From Methanosarcina vacuolata Z-761 (lineage in GTDB: Archaea > Halobacteriota > Methanosarcinia > Methanosarcinales > Methanosarcinaceae): DNA of 64,000 bases. Made by a program: the position numbers and the translations under genes. The DNA is taken from NCBI RefSeq assembly GCF_000969905.1, contig NZ_CP009520.1:558001-622000 (forward strand), given 5' to 3'. Under the pieces are notes generated by a model. That model was not told the origin of the DNA, did no database searches, and saw only the letters and a list, made by a program, of their open reading frames with translations. Below, piece after piece: positions 24,816 to 36,052 of the stretch (the stretch's first letter is position 1; each line of letters begins with the position of its first letter).

Positions 24816-26429
24816 ATGGCTGACACAATTCAATGGGCAGACGTCATAGCTGAAGACGTGTTAAAAAAGAATGGCAAACATCTTGTTGCTACAGGCATCA
24901 CTCCGTCGGGGAGCATCCATATAGGCAACATGAGAGAAGTCGTGACTGCCGATGCTGTTTACAGGGCTCTGGTTGATAAAAGAGCAAATGCTGACTTTAT
25001 CTATATTGCTGACAATTATGATCCCCTGCGCAAGGTTTACCCATTCCTTCCCGAGAGTTACGTCGAACATGTGGGGAAGCCCATCTCCGAAATCCCCTGT
25101 CCCTGTGGAAACTGCGCAAACTATGCCGAGCATTTCTTGAAACCTTTCATGGAAGCCCTCAGGCGACTGGGCATTAATCCTCAGGTTTACAGGGCAGATG
25201 AGATGTATAAGACAGGCAAATACACCGAAGCAATAAAAACTGCCCTTGTTAAAAGAGATGCCATTGCAAAAATCCTGGAAGAAATCTCGGGGAAAACCGT
25301 AGCTCCGGATTGGAGCCCTTTCAATCCCAGATGCAATCAATGCGGAAGGATCACAACAACGAAGGTAACGGGTTTTGATCTGGAAGCCGAAACCGTGGAC
25401 TATGTATGTGAATGCGGGCACTCCGGGACCGTACCCATGGCAGGGGGAGGAAAACTTACCTGGCGCGTTGACTGGCCTGCCCGCTGGTCAGTTTTAGGAG
25501 TGACTGTCGAACCTTTCGGAAAAGACCATGCTTCGAAAGGTGGTTCTTACGATACCGGAAAGAGAATAGTAAGAGAAATTTTCGGGCACGAACCTCCATA
25601 TCCAATTGTCTATGAGTGGATAATGCTTGGTAAACAGGGAGCGATGTCTTCTTCTACAGGGGTCGTTGTCTCGATTTCGGACATGCTGGAAATCGTACCA
25701 CCCGAAGTTCTTCGCTATCTGATCATCCGCACAAAACCTGAAAAACACATTCAATTCGATCCTGGACAGCCTCTCCTCTCCCTTGTGGACGAATACGAAC
25801 GACTCCGGACGCAGTTCAGGGAAAATGATCCTTCACTTGGAGCTTTTCAGAGAAGAGTGTATGAACTTTCTAGGGCAACCGGTATTTGTCAGTCTGAAAT
25901 TCCCTTCAAGCAGATGGTGACTATCTATCAGGTAGCAAGGGGAGATTTTGACCAGATCCTGAAAATAGTAAAACGTTCAGGTTTTTCAACTGAAGATAAA
26001 AAGTGTATAAAAGAACTGGCAGACAACGTGTCTAAATGGCTAAAGCTCTATGCCCCACCCTTTGCCAGGTTTAAAGTGAAAGAAAAGGTGCCTGTACAGG
26101 CAGCAACTCTATCCGAGCTTCAAAGAGCCTTTCTTTCAGCCTTTGCAGCCCTTATTGAGTCCAGAGGCAAAATCAGTGGAGAAGAATACCATATGCTGGT
26201 CTATTCTGCAAAGGACAAGGGTTCCGAACTGAACAGAAAGATTGCAGAAAAGCTGAATACTCCTGTTTCTCAGGTGGACCCCAGGGAGCTTTTCAAGGCG
26301 ATCTATATTTCATTACTTGGGCAGAGTTCAGGCCCCAAAGCCGGTTGGTTCTTATCTTCGTTTGAGAAGGAATTTCTGGTAGAAAGGTTTGAAGAAGCTT
26401 CAAACTACAGCCCTGAAAAACAGGCATAA
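24816..26429 (+). CDS. lysK: Class I lysyl-tRNA synthetase
   Basis: 537 residues from the ATG at 24816 (GGTGAG 5 bases before); an upstream TTG at 24798 has no ribosome site. The class I catalytic fold shows HIGN at residues 35-38 and MSSSTG as the KMSKS equivalent near residue 278. Two zinc-knuckle groups (CPCGNC; CNQCG with CECG) are typical of archaeal LysRS1, followed by a helical anticodon domain. It charges tRNA-Lys with lysine. Methanosarcina has both class I and class II lysyl-tRNA synthetases, and the class I gene is found beside methylamine methyltransferase genes, as here. A joint role of the two synthetases in charging the pyrrolysine tRNA with lysine was once proposed; PylS is now known to do this job. 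Confidence 0.95.
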   Translation: MADTIQWADVIAEDVLKKNGKHLVATGITPSGSIHIGNMREVVTADAVYRALVDKRANADFIYIADNYDPLRKVYPFLPESYVEHVGKPISEIPCPCGNCANYAEHFLKPFMEALRRLGINPQVYRADEMYKTGKYTEAIKTALVKRDAIAKILEEISGKTVAPDWSPFNPRCNQCGRITTTKVTGFDLEAETVDYVCECGHSGTVPMAGGGKLTWRVDWPARWSVLGVTVEPFGKDHASKGGSYDTGKRIVREIFGHEPPYPIVYEWIMLGKQGAMSSSTGVVVSISDMLEIVPPEVLRYLIIRTKPEKHIQFDPGQPLLSLVDEYERLRTQFRENDPSLGAFQRRVYELSRATGICQSEIPFKQMVTIYQVARGDFDQILKIVKRSGFSTEDKKCIKELADNVSKWLKLYAPPFARFKVKEKVPVQAATLSELQRAFLSAFAALIESRGKISGEEYHMLVYSAKDKGSELNRKIAEKLNTPVSQVDPRELFKAIYISLLGQSSGPKAGWFLSSFEKEFLVERFEEASNYSPEKQA

Positions 26430-26464
26430 ACACTGTAAGTCACATAAGTGGATAAATTGCAAAA

Positions 26465-27145
26465 ATGGATAAATCGGATACTTTTAAGCTTGCAAATTCA
26501 CAGGCAAATTTCACGAAAAATCATTTCTTGGCCTGGGATAAAGAATACACCCACCTGAAATGGGGTGGGCCTGCCCCTGTTCGGGATATACAGGCTTATC
26601 TGCTGCCCGGGTCTACGGTTCTTGATGCAGGTTCGGGAAATGGTAGATACCTTGGGGAACTTTCAAGGCATTACAGTGCAGTAGGAATTGATATTTCTTT
26701 AACGGCTCTGAATGGTTCCAGAGCTCAGCTTGCAAGGAGCGGCAGGTTTGCCGAACACCTTGGTGCAAGTATCTCGGACCTGCCATTCAAAGGCCAGGTT
26801 TTTGACGGAATTCTCTGTTACGGGGTACTTCAGCATCTCTTTATAAAAGAAAGGGAATCCGCTGTAAAAGAGTTCAGTTATATACTCAGGAAGGGTGGTT
26901 TTTTCTTTTTCGAGGCCTTCGGCTATAAGGATATGCGCTGTGGAGGAGAAGCTTCAATCCCTTTTGAAGAGAAGACTTTTGCCCGGCAAAACGGAATAAT
27001 CTACCACTATTTTACTATAGAAGAGGTTAGGGCACTTTTCAAAGGATTTGGGATTCTAACGCTGGAAGATGTAATAAAAGAAAAAGTTTTCAAAGGGAAT
27101 GTTTACAGAAGGCATTTGATAAAAGGCGTCTTTCGAAAAACTTGA
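26465..27145 (+). CDS. SAM-dependent class I methyltransferase
   Basis: 226 residues. Motif I is VLDAGSGNGRYLG (about residue 55), then VGIDIS at the second strand, GILCYGVLQHL at motif II and RKGGFFFFEAF at motif III, as in type 11 methyltransferases. The C-terminal part ends with YRRHLIKGVFRKT. It follows lysK by 35 bases in the same direction and may be co-transcribed. The substrate is unknown; the family includes enzymes acting on tRNA, lipids and cofactors. Confidence 0.85.
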   Translation: MDKSDTFKLANSQANFTKNHFLAWDKEYTHLKWGGPAPVRDIQAYLLPGSTVLDAGSGNGRYLGELSRHYSAVGIDISLTALNGSRAQLARSGRFAEHLGASISDLPFKGQVFDGILCYGVLQHLFIKERESAVKEFSYILRKGGFFFFEAFGYKDMRCGGEASIPFEEKTFARQNGIIYHYFTIEEVRALFKGFGILTLEDVIKEKVFKGNVYRRHLIKGVFRKT

Positions 27146-27286
27146 ATTTCGTCTCTCAAACTTTTAAAAAAATATTATCAAAAAACAATTTAGGGAAAAA
27201 CTTCATCCAAAACTTTTAAAAAAATTTTGTTGAAAATTCTCCATGTAGCTTTCAATCTTCCGTATAGTTTTTTTGTCTATTTACTT

Positions 27287-27544
27287 TTATATGAAAGCTA
27301 TTTTCAAATAATTCAGTACAATTATAACAAGCGCTCCAAAAATACCCCCTATTGCGCAGATAAGAACTGCTACCCAGGTAATTGCGATTTCAAGTCCGAA
27401 CAAAAGTTTTGCCGCCATAAGGACTAAGACCCCAAGTACTGCATTTATTGCAAGGCTGGTTGCGGTCTTCAGGGCTTTATACAGGAGAAAGGCCACTACG
27501 ATTGCCAGAATCAGTACTAAAACTTCTATAATTCCAACTACCAT
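27287..27544 (-). CDS. BofA-like small membrane protein
   Basis: 85 residues, almost entirely hydrophobic: three segments, IIEVLVLILAIVVAFLLYKAL, AINAVLGVLVLMAAKLLFG and VAVLICAIGGIFGALVIIVL. The order of segments with NAVLG in the middle resembles the BofA (sigma-K processing regulator) family, which is widespread in methanogens without sporulation. The role in archaea is unknown. The neighbours are convergent or divergent genes, so it is transcribed alone. Confidence 0.65.
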   Translation of the reverse strand: MVVGIIEVLVLILAIVVAFLLYKALKTATSLAINAVLGVLVLMAAKLLFGLEIAITWVAVLICAIGGIFGALVIIVLNYLKIAFI

Positions 27545-27688
27545 GAATCATACATAGTTATTCAACTTATTTATAATTATCACCGAGTTTTATAATAAGG
27601 TCATGAGCCATAATGATTACAGTCCTGACTTGTCCAGGCTTACAATGACGTTTTTTTCAAAAATAAGGATTACACAAGGCTTTTATTT

Positions 27689-28159
27689 TCAGAAAGCCCG
27701 GATAAACTCAGTAATAATTTTTTTGAGCGAGGTTTTGTCCGTATACGCTCTTGCCTCAAGTAAATGGTCGGAATTTCCCAGTACCATTGCCGAGACTGCG
27801 GCATCAGGGCTGTAAAGACAGAGCACGGGAATTCCCTGTACAAGCGCCCTGCAGATTTCGTAACCCACACCTGTGGAAGGTACTGTTACTTCTGCAATCA
27901 AAGCATCACTTTTTACAAGCAAACCCATATCCCTGGCATAGATCTCTTCTTCTGTCATTTTCATTTCGGTTTTTTCCAGCTCAGGATCTGCAACATGCCA
28001 GCTCAACACTTCAGCCCCAGCTTCTTCGAGAGTATCAAACATAAACCTGTACGTCTCAAGCAGTTGCCTCCCTCCACGGATCGAACCCGACAAAAAGATT
28101 TTTGGGCTTCTTTTTTCCGAAATCTCCATTTTCTCCAGTTTTTCCATAGTTTTTTCCAC
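27689..28159 (-). CDS. Nucleoside 2-deoxyribosyltransferase / DNPH1-like N-glycosidase
   Basis: 156 residues. The core has [12 protein letters not shown] (substrate-binding loop), [19 protein letters not shown] and [13 protein letters not shown] with the conserved Asp and Glu of the family. Such enzymes cleave the N-glycosidic bond of deoxynucleoside 5'-monophosphates and may sanitise the nucleotide pool. The first about 17 residues ([17 protein letters not shown]) are repetitive and the true start may be one of the inner ATG codons. Immediately upstream lies a block of 31-bp repeats. Confidence 0.8.
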   Translation of the reverse strand: MEKTMEKLEKMEISEKRSPKIFLSGSIRGGRQLLETYRFMFDTLEEAGAEVLSWHVADPELEKTEMKMTEEEIYARDMGLLVKSDALIAEVTVPSTGVGYEICRALVQGIPVLCLYSPDAAVSAMVLGNSDHLLEARAYTDKTSLKKIITEFIRAF

Positions 28160-28167
28160 CCTTTAGT

Positions 28168-28265
28168 CCATTTTTCCGTCAATTCCGTCTTTTACTGTAC
28201 ACTTTTTCCAGTAATTCCGTCTTTTACGTACACTTTTTTCGGCAATTCCGACTTTTACTGTACAC
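28168..28265. repeat. 31-bp direct repeat, three copies
   Basis: The unit AATTCCGTCTTTTACTGTAC plus about 11 further bases (CACTTTTTCCG...) occurs three times with small changes, from the start of the 27689-28159 gene to the stop of the U32 gene. Confidence 0.85.
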
Positions 28266-30876
28266 CTCTGAAATAATGCCCTGTAGTAAAACCCTTCCCA
28301 AGTTTTTCGCAGTTTTCCGGCCCCTGTTTCCCGGTTTCAAGATAAGTATCAATTGCTTTTCTGTAGGCTCTGGTCACTTTTTGGATTTCGTCCGGATTAT
28401 CCATTCCGAGGGTTTCTACCCTGAGGCTTGAAACTCCGTTTTCGAGAATTTCAGGAACGTATTCAAGCATGCAGAGTGATCTTGAGTTAAGGAGGTGCAT
28501 TCTGCATTCATAGTCCATGAGCAAGGGAAACTCATAGTTTTTCTCATCTACCAGTGTAAACTTTCCTGACCTGCATGGAGCGCTACACTGCCCTTTGTTG
28601 TTCCCGAGAAGCCCGCCTGTAAGGCAATGTTCGGATTCCATCAGTTCAAGCCTGCCGTAAACAATACACTCTGCAGGCCCACGAGACGCAATGCTTTTTA
28701 ATTCCTCAAGGGTTAGCTCCGGAGAAATCACAGCCATCTGAGCCCCTTCCTGCAATATAAAAGCGAAGGTACGGCTGTTAAAGATGTTCAGAGGACTGTC
28801 CGCAATAAAAGGGATTTTCTCAGCTTTTGCGAGGCCAAGGGTTCCCAGGTTTGAAACAAGGACCCCGTTAGCCCCCAGTTCCCTTACACGAGAAAATATT
28901 TTTTCTATAGACTCCATTCTGGGATCTTTAACAAGCTTTGGAGTAATGAAATAGATATTCTTGCCTGCCTTTTGAGTCTCAGAGACAGCTTTTTCAAAAA
29001 CTGCGCCAGATCCTTTTCCCTTTTCCGAGCCCTTTTCTTGCCCTGTAGTTACCGGTCTTCTGAAAAGCCCTTCGCCGAAATAAATCCTATCTGCTCCGCC
29101 TGCAAGTGCCCCTTCGAGCCCTTCAAGAGAATACACCGAAACCGAGAGCATCGGATGTATAGGAAGGCACTCTTGAACAGTTTTTTCGGCTTCTTGGCCT
29201 ACCTTTTCTACTGATTCTCTTGTTGTTGATTCATTTTCGACTTGTGCTCTGTCTACTGGTACTCTATCTACTGATCCCTTTTCTCCAGATTCGTAGGACT
29301 GTAGAGTATCAAGAGGTTTTCGTTTCCACCTGGAAATCCGCAGATTTTCAAGCTGTTCTATTGCTTTTGTCCTCAGCTCGTTCAACTGCCCTACAGGAAT
29401 GAAAATATCTTCTTCCACAGTGACATGGAGTTCAGCAGCCTCAAAAATCGTGTTTCCGAGTTTTGAAAGTTGTTTTTCGATGCGGGCCTTTGAAGTTGGT
29501 TGCTTTTTGGCGTTCTCAACCAGATATTCAGACTCAATTGTTACTGCATTTGAGTCTCTGTCTTTTACCTCAAGCCTGATAGTTTTCCCTGATGCAACGG
29601 CTGCCGTGATAGATACAGGAATTTTAGGCCTCAGGCTCCCGGATTCGCTTTCTTTTTTTAGGGAATCCATAAGCATTTTGTCATGTGTCCTGTATACTGT
29701 GCTTCCTGAGGGTGCCCTTGAATCAAAAGGAATTTCTACCGTATCTCCGACTCCTGCACTGTATACTGGGCCTTTTCCGGCATACATTGAGGATATGATT
29801 TTTCCTTTATCTTCGGGCCTGGTCTCTGCATTTTCAACCATTATCCCGTCTCCGAGACGAAGATGTCGGGAAAGTTTTACCCGGATACGGTTTAAACGCC
29901 TGTCATACCCTGTAACCGTACCCATCGGAACTCCACGGTTGTGTGGGTTCTCACGGCTCATGAGCTCCTGGCGTGGTTTTTCAAAAAAGTAACCCTGAGT
30001 AAAACCCCTGTTAAATAGCTGGGTTAGTATTTCCTGCTCTTCTTCGGAAACGTAATACTCTGCAGGGTTTGCAATATACCTGTCAATCAGGCGGCGGTAA
30101 ATCCTGACGACCCCTGCAACATATTCCGGCCTTTTCATCCGGCCTTCGATTTTGAAAGATTCAATCCCGGCTTCTATAAGAGCTCCCAGGCCTGAGGTTG
30201 TGTTAAGGTCTTTTGGGCTTAAGAGGTAACTGCCTGTTGTTTTGATTTGTTTCCCTTCGCAATACAGCCTGTATTTTTTACGGCACGGCTGGGCACAGAA
30301 ACCCCGGTTTCCGCTTCTTCCCCCTATAAGGCTGCTCAGGAGACACTGGCCGGAATAGGAAATACAGAGAGCCCCATGTATGAAAACCTCTATTTCAGTC
30401 CCAGTTTTCTCTTTAATCATTTTTATTTCTTCAAGTGAACATTCCCTTGAGAGCACGACCCTCTCTATTCCCATTTTTTTTGCGAATTCAGCCCCTTCGC
30501 TATTATGTAAAGTCATTTGGGTGCTCGCATGCAGCGGAAGGTCAGGCAGATATTGTCTTGAAAGCGAGATAAGTCCAAGATCTTGAATTATGATTGCATC
30601 GGTCCCTATTTCTCTCAGCCAGGAAAGCAGCTTGAGGGCGTTTTCTACTTCTTCTTCCTTGAGTAGCGTATTTACGGTTACGTATACTTTCACGCCTCTC
30701 AGGTGAGCATAATCGATGGCTTCTTCAAGCTCTTTCTCTGAAAAGTTTGAGGCATACCCCCGAGCACTGAAAGCCCGAGCTCCGAGGTATACGGCATCCG
30801 CTCCATTTTCGACGGCTGCAATAAAAGCTTCCATGCTTCCTGCCGGGGCAAGCAGTTCCGGTTTTTCAGGCTTCAT
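28255..30876 (-). CDS. Peptidase U32 family protein with duplicated U32 domain
   Basis: 873 residues. The first domain (about 1-290) starts with PELLAPAGSMEAFIAAVENGADAVYLG and has the U32 signature EVFIHGALCISYSGQCLLSS plus GNRGFCAQPCR. A beta-rich DUF3656-like middle follows (about 300-480), with a linker, and then a second divergent U32-like domain (from about 580) with ECIVYGRLELMESEHCL and GQCSAPCR. Recent work links U32 proteins of this architecture to hydroxylation of RNA bases (RlhA acts on 23S rRNA; TrhP on tRNA) rather than to proteolysis; the four cysteines may hold an iron-sulfur cluster. RNA hydroxylation here is an inference from family knowledge. The gene stands alone on the minus strand. 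Confidence 0.88.
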   Translation of the reverse strand: MKPEKPELLAPAGSMEAFIAAVENGADAVYLGARAFSARGYASNFSEKELEEAIDYAHLRGVKVYVTVNTLLKEEEVENALKLLSWLREIGTDAIIIQDLGLISLSRQYLPDLPLHASTQMTLHNSEGAEFAKKMGIERVVLSRECSLEEIKMIKEKTGTEIEVFIHGALCISYSGQCLLSSLIGGRSGNRGFCAQPCRKKYRLYCEGKQIKTTGSYLLSPKDLNTTSGLGALIEAGIESFKIEGRMKRPEYVAGVVRIYRRLIDRYIANPAEYYVSEEEQEILTQLFNRGFTQGYFFEKPRQELMSRENPHNRGVPMGTVTGYDRRLNRIRVKLSRHLRLGDGIMVENAETRPEDKGKIISSMYAGKGPVYSAGVGDTVEIPFDSRAPSGSTVYRTHDKMLMDSLKKESESGSLRPKIPVSITAAVASGKTIRLEVKDRDSNAVTIESEYLVENAKKQPTSKARIEKQLSKLGNTIFEAAELHVTVEEDIFIPVGQLNELRTKAIEQLENLRISRWKRKPLDTLQSYESGEKGSVDRVPVDRAQVENESTTRESVEKVGQEAEKTVQECLPIHPMLSVSVYSLEGLEGALAGGADRIYFGEGLFRRPVTTGQEKGSEKGKGSGAVFEKAVSETQKAGKNIYFITPKLVKDPRMESIEKIFSRVRELGANGVLVSNLGTLGLAKAEKIPFIADSPLNIFNSRTFAFILQEGAQMAVISPELTLEELKSIASRGPAECIVYGRLELMESEHCLTGGLLGNNKGQCSAPCRSGKFTLVDEKNYEFPLLMDYECRMHLLNSRSLCMLEYVPEILENGVSSLRVETLGMDNPDEIQKVTRAYRKAIDTYLETGKQGPENCEKLGKGFTTGHYFRGVQ

Positions 30877-31065
30877 CAGATGGGATTAGAGATCCTGTCC
30901 TTAATTAAACTTTGGCATACTTTTCTTGCCTGCAGGACCAATAGTTAAAGGATTCAATAGTTAAAATTCATGAAAAAATAATATTAAAAAGGATAAAAAT
31001 AGATAAGAATGAATGAGGTCCAGCCTGAGGGACACTTGCCGGACAGGCCGGTGATATACTCTGTA

Positions 31066-31467
31066 TTATGCTTTCGGCCCTATTATAAAGCTCACAGTTC
31101 TCCCGGCTTTCTCATCTTTTGAAGCCTCGCAGAGCATCTTTCCATCGTGCATGTGACATTCACAGGAGTAATCGAGTTTATCTGTTTTTTCCACATATCT
31201 GAAGTGTATTTTGCAGTACCCTTCCGCACACCCCAGCCCATATTTAACCCAGCCTTCAATGTTCGCTCCACCTTCGCAGCTCCCTTCGCATGCAATGAGC
31301 TCAAAGCTCTTTTCCTCATAAGATTCAATTTTAGCTGGAGCCTGGTGACCTTTTTTGAATTTCCCTTTCTCAATTCTCTCAGCTTGGAGCACAAGATCCT
31401 CGCCAGTGTTGTTAAGAATCTTCAACTGCAAACCCTCAAGAAGTTCCATGGTTTCGGCTTCTGACAT
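31066..31467 (-). CDS. Hypothetical cysteine-containing small protein
   Basis: 133 residues from the ATG complementary to 31465-31467, with GGGGGAT 4-5 bases before; an upstream ATG (31509) lacks a ribosome site. I do not recognise the family. The translation is rich in beta-strand patterns (LKILNNTGEDLVLQAERIEKG, SFELIACEGSCEGG, CKIHFRYVEKTDKLDYSCECHMHDGK) and has six cysteines without a signal peptide. The order of strands and the WVKYGL and CKIHF elements vaguely recall small beta-sandwich proteins, but no function can be given. Confidence 0.6.
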   Translation of the reverse strand: MSEAETMELLEGLQLKILNNTGEDLVLQAERIEKGKFKKGHQAPAKIESYEEKSFELIACEGSCEGGANIEGWVKYGLGCAEGYCKIHFRYVEKTDKLDYSCECHMHDGKMLCEASKDEKAGRTVSFIIGPKA

Positions 31468-31676
31468 ATATATCCCCCGATAAATGGAGAATCCAAATAA
31501 GAATTCCACATAAGAGATTGCCTCTAAGAAATAAAAAAGTATCTCAAAATATATATGAAAGCAAATATGAAAAAAGTCTCCAAAAGGACGAAAACCAGAT
31601 AATCAAGATCCAGAGAACAAATTCTGAAAATCAGCCTTTTGAAAATCAGTCTCTACAAACAAGATACTTAACATAC

Positions 31677-31964
31677 TCAGTCCGTACAGATACAGGGCTT
31701 CCGTTTGCAGGTAGGGCACATACCAGAATACTTCTTAAGGAAGGCTTCCTCGAGATTCACACCGTAAAGATTGGCAAGCGCCCCTATCCAGGCGAAGCAA
31801 TCTGCAAGTTCCTCTTCTATATTTTCTGGCTCTTCCCTGCGTATGGCTTCGGCAAGTTCTCCAATTTCCTCAACCAGCCAGAGCATGGTAGCCTTACCTT
31901 CCCTCTTCCTGTCATTATGTGCATACATTTCAGACATTAGCTTCTGGAATTCTGAGATCTCCAT
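31677..31964 (-). CDS. MazG-like nucleotide pyrophosphohydrolase
   Basis: 95 residues. The all-alpha NTP-pyrophosphatase motif is visible: LVEEIGELAEAIRR (EExxE) then EELADCFAWIGALAN (E-x2-D), the four acidic residues that bind magnesium. Such proteins hydrolyse NTPs or dNTPs to monophosphates. The C-terminus has a compact cysteine motif CPTCKRKPCIC, which suggests an added zinc knuckle. It follows hisF by 41 bases on the same strand and may be co-transcribed with it. A role as phosphoribosyl-ATP pyrophosphohydrolase cannot be excluded, but the small size and the zinc tail favour the MazG group. Confidence 0.85.
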   Translation of the reverse strand: MEISEFQKLMSEMYAHNDRKREGKATMLWLVEEIGELAEAIRREEPENIEEELADCFAWIGALANLYGVNLEEAFLKKYSGMCPTCKRKPCICTD

Positions 31965-32005
31965 TGTTTTTCCCCACTCCCATCTGTTTCTGTTTTTTCC
32001 TGAAT

Positions 32006-32827
32006 TTAAAGCCTTACAGGAATTTCCCTTTCCCTAAGGTATTCTTTGACTTCCTTGATTGAGTACTCTCTGAAGTGGAAGATACTTGCTGCAAGTGCGG
32101 CATCAGCTTTTCCAATTGAAAAACCTTCGTAGATGTGCTGAGGGTTTCCTACTCCTCCAGAAGCTATGATCGGAACATCGAGCTCTTCTGAGAGCTTTTT
32201 CGTAATTGGAAGGTCATAACCTGCACACGTACCGTCCCGGTCCATGCTTGTGAGCAGGATTTCTCCGGAACCCAATTCTTCTGCTTTTCTTGCCCATTGC
32301 ACAGCATCGATTCCTGTAGCTTCCCTGCCTCCGTAAATTACAACCTCATACCAGGCAGGTGTTCCGTCTTCGAGCTCCAGAATCGTTTTGTCGGGATTAT
32401 TCTTTATGTCGGTATTTCGCCTGCAATCAATGGCAGTGACGATACACTGGGCTCCAAATATATCTGAGGACTCTTTTATGAAGTCAGGATTCTTGACCGC
32501 AGAAGTGTTAACTGAGACTTTATCTGCCCCAGCTCTGAGGATCTGGCGAATTGCATTAATGGAGTTTATTCCTCCTCCAATCGTAAGAGGAATGAAAACC
32601 TCGTCTGCAGTTCTTTCGATCACATCGATCATAGTTTTCCTGCCGTGAGCCGAAGCTGTAATGTCCAGAAAAACAAGTTCGTCTGCGCCCTCTTCATTGT
32701 AGCGCTTGGCGAGTTCCACAGGGTCTCCGGCCTCTTTCAGGTCCACAAACTCAACCCCCTTAACAACACAGCCGCCTGCTCTGTCAAGGGTCACATCAAG
32801 GCATGGTATTATTCTTTTGGTGAGCAT
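32006..32827 (-). CDS. hisF: Imidazole glycerol phosphate synthase, cyclase subunit
   Basis: 273 residues forming the TIM barrel of His[13 protein letters not shown] with the catalytic Asp11, [35 protein letters not shown] with the second catalytic Asp, [14 protein letters not shown] and [10 protein letters not shown]. With HisH it makes IGP and AICAR in histidine synthesis. HisH is not in the window, so the histidine genes are scattered. MazG-like gene follows after 41 bases. Confidence 0.97.
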   Translation of the reverse strand: MLTKRIIPCLDVTLDRAGGCVVKGVEFVDLKEAGDPVELAKRYNEEGADELVFLDITASAHGRKTMIDVIERTADEVFIPLTIGGGINSINAIRQILRAGADKVSVNTSAVKNPDFIKESSDIFGAQCIVTAIDCRRNTDIKNNPDKTILELEDGTPAWYEVVIYGGREATGIDAVQWARKAEELGSGEILLTSMDRDGTCAGYDLPITKKLSEELDVPIIASGGVGNPQHIYEGFSIGKADAALAASIFHFREYSIKEVKEYLREREIPVRL

Positions 32828-33165
32828 CTATGGGATAATAAATTTAACTTTTATTAAAAGCTTGTTGAAATTAAGCCAATGCCAATCTTAGTGCCAGTCC
32901 CGGATTAACGGCAGTCTTAGATCAATGGTAGTCTTAGACAGTAGTCTCCAGCAAAAATAGTCCTGTTTTATCGACCGAAAATTACAGATAATAATAACCC
33001 TGGATAGTATTCGCTAAAGAATATTTTTATTTAAGTTTTTTAAAGGAAAGAGAGATGCCGAAAAATCGTTAAAGATAAAATTCTAAACTCATTTTTTCGC
33101 AGACTTAAAAAGCAGGATTAAGAGAAGTAAGATCTGAACACGAAGTCTGCCTGTTCCAGTAGAAT
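32828..33165. other. Gap between hisF and the DUF151 gene
   Basis: 338 bases without a supported gene. It should hold the hisF promoter. A short repeated motif (AGTCTTAGA and relatives) occurs near 32888-32945 but the region shows nothing else. Confidence 0.45.
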
Positions 33166-33630
33166 CTAGCCGAAAATATTTATCACTCGGGCACCTTCAA
33201 GCCTTGACATCTCGACTTCAGAATTTTCAAGCACATTTTTTCTGACTCTTATCGGGGCTCCAACGCGCAGGGCAAGGGCAATGCAGTCGCTTGGTCTTGC
33301 GTCAAACTGCATGATTGCGTTGTCTTTTTTTATCAGGAGCCGGGCATAATAGATTTTATCCACTTTTTCGTCAATCAAAACACCCTCGATTTTTACGTCG
33401 AGCCTCTCAAAAATAGTGAGCATAAGGTCATGAGCCAGAGGCCTGGGAGGAGAAATATTTTTAATTACATTTCCTATTGAGAGAGCTTCGAGATGCCCTA
33501 TGTATATAGGTAGCATATTCCCCTGCAGATCTTCAAGAAGCACTACAGGAGTTGGGTCTGTAAAAACATCGACTATATAAACATCCCTGACTCGAATTTC
33601 CTTAAAATCTTCATAAGTGTCGATGTCCAT
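33166..33630 (-). CDS. DUF151 (bifunctional nuclease family) protein
   Basis: 154 residues of the BFN/DUF151 domain: VVLLEDLQGNMLPIYIGHLEALSIGNVI, RPLAHDLMLTIFERLDVKIEGVLI, and DARPSDCIALALRVGAPIRV, which is the family's most conserved stretch. The plant member was reported to have RNase and DNase activity; in prokaryotes the role is unknown. The protein is about the length of the domain alone (without the UVR tail found in some bacteria). It is a single gene with nothing known around it. Confidence 0.9.
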   Translation of the reverse strand: MDIDTYEDFKEIRVRDVYIVDVFTDPTPVVLLEDLQGNMLPIYIGHLEALSIGNVIKNISPPRPLAHDLMLTIFERLDVKIEGVLIDEKVDKIYYARLLIKKDNAIMQFDARPSDCIALALRVGAPIRVRKNVLENSEVEMSRLEGARVINIFG

Positions 33631-33767
33631 ATTTAATGAATGATTTTAAACTTATTAATACCTAATTTAATTTTTATAAATATATTAAAAATGCTACCTA
33701 AAGATCGGATTCAACTTCTTTTGTCAGAACTTTCAGCCTGATTTTGTTTTCGAGGCAGCAATCAGGA

Positions 33768-33822
33768 ATTCAATTTAGACCTAATTCAATTTAGACTTAA
33801 TTCAATTTAGACCTTATTCTTA
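33768..33822. repeat. 17-bp tandem repeat after pcm
   Basis: Three copies of TTCAATTTAGAC(C/T)TAA lie between the DUF151 start and the pcm stop. Confidence 0.75.
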
Positions 33823-33831
33823 CAAGAACCT

Positions 33832-34581
<750 letters not shown>

Positions 34582-35351
34582 AAATCCGTTTTACGTATTT
34601 TGCAAGCACAACATCGCCTTTTCTGGATCGGAATGCTCCATCCCTCACCTTGATTTTATTGATGAAAAGGCTTTTATTTCCCACTCTTTCTTCGGCTCCT
34701 ACGACAAATTCATACTCGCCAGGCACACGTTTTTCAAGGACTTCGGTTTTTTCAGTCCCTGCCTGTGCGGAAAATTTTACAGTTATCTCATCAATAGCTC
34801 TGCCCCAGATTGTCTCGGTATCTTCTGCCCGAGCAATATGAACTCGTTTTCCTCCTGCATCAAGAGCAGTAATCAGAATAGGCACTACCATCCCTGTTTC
34901 CTCGTCATCTACAACCAGCTCATCGTCCACCTGAAGGACAGTCTCGGAATCCAGTTCAGTTTTGTAAGTGTTTGAAATGTCCATCTTACTGACTATCACT
35001 TTCAATCTGGCGGATTTGGGGGTTTTAAGCTTCACTGCATGCACCTGACCGCACTCCAGACAGCGGACAAGCGGACTCTGCCCCTCTTTCAGAACCTCGT
35101 GCCCTACCTCTTCTTCAGGGGAGCATGAAGGGCACTTAACTTCAATTTCTCTTATCATGGTATAATCACTAGATGGATTCAAGATACTAAATACTTAACT
35201 TCTCCGGCGACGTTTTCCCTGGAGGTAAGTCTTTTTAATATTTTTCAGGCTCATTTTGAAAGGTCACTAAAATACACAAACAAAAATTTGATACAAAATT
35301 ATGACGCTTAACTATATTAATATATACTACAATCATTTTGGTTGTGATATT

Positions 35352-35756
35352 ATGGTAAAATTAGATGAAAAGATGAAAACCGCCTTTTCAAAGGTGAAGA
35401 TCTTTCCTGTAGCTACGGCCTCAAAGGATGGAGTTCCAAACGTAGTACCTATAGGATTCTGCCAGCTTGTGGATGATGAAACAATCTGGATTGCAGATAA
35501 TTTCATGCTTAAGTCCCTGGCAAACCTGAAAGAGAATCCGAATGTTGCAGTTTACGTTTGGGGTCCTGATACAGGTGGCTGCTTCCAGATAAAAGGTAAA
35601 GCGGATATTATTGATTCTGGGGAAAAGTTTGAAAAAATGCAGTCGATTGTGCATGCAGCAAAACCCGGGCTTCCTGCAAAAACTCTCATAGAAGTCGAGA
35701 TTACCGAGGCATTCCAGTGTGCTCCTGGCCCGGATGCAGGAAAGAAATTGCTCTGA
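35352..35756 (+). CDS. Pyridoxamine 5'-phosphate oxidase-like FMN-binding protein
   Basis: 134 residues from the ATG at 35352. The split-barrel pattern of the PNPOx-like family is visible: KVKIFPVATASKDGVPNVVPIGF, then WIADNFMLKSLANLKENPNVAVYVW and GCFQIKGKADII. Members bind FMN or F420 and act as small oxidoreductases. The substrate is unknown. A longer frame from 35301 exists, but the extra 17 residues are of AT-rich leader type. Confidence 0.85.
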   Translation: MVKLDEKMKTAFSKVKIFPVATASKDGVPNVVPIGFCQLVDDETIWIADNFMLKSLANLKENPNVAVYVWGPDTGGCFQIKGKADIIDSGEKFEKMQSIVHAAKPGLPAKTLIEVEITEAFQCAPGPDAGKKLL

Positions 35757-35874
35757 TCGAAACTCAAATTATGCTCTGTAGAAATCCTGATTTGAGATTA
35801 CTATAAGGTTTTGTATAGTCTTCGGGAAATGAATATTTTATAGGCACTTCACTGACTAAAAATATTTTAAGTTC

Positions 35875-36022
35875 TCGAATACTTTACATTTACCGAATGC
35901 TTTACAACTACCGAATACTTTACAACTACCGAATACTTTGCATCTACCAAATACTTTACGTCTACCAAATACTTTACATCTACCAAATACTTTACATCTA
36001 CCGAATACTTTACATCTACCAA
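35875..36022. repeat. 18-bp tandem repeat, about eight copies
   Basis: The unit CTACCGAATACTTTACAT and the variant CTACCAAATACTTTACAT run head to tail. They are open in one frame as a (I-Y-Q-I-L-Y) repeat, which is why a long frame appears here; I take this as chance. Confidence 0.9.
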
Positions 36023-36052
36023 TATATTGTCAGGCGATTCGAGTTACTGGTG

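Noticed and set aside
35897-36052. N-terminal extension with ILYIYQ repeats for the gene at 36053
   Set aside because: It is the translation of the 18-bp tandem repeat and lacks a ribosome site.
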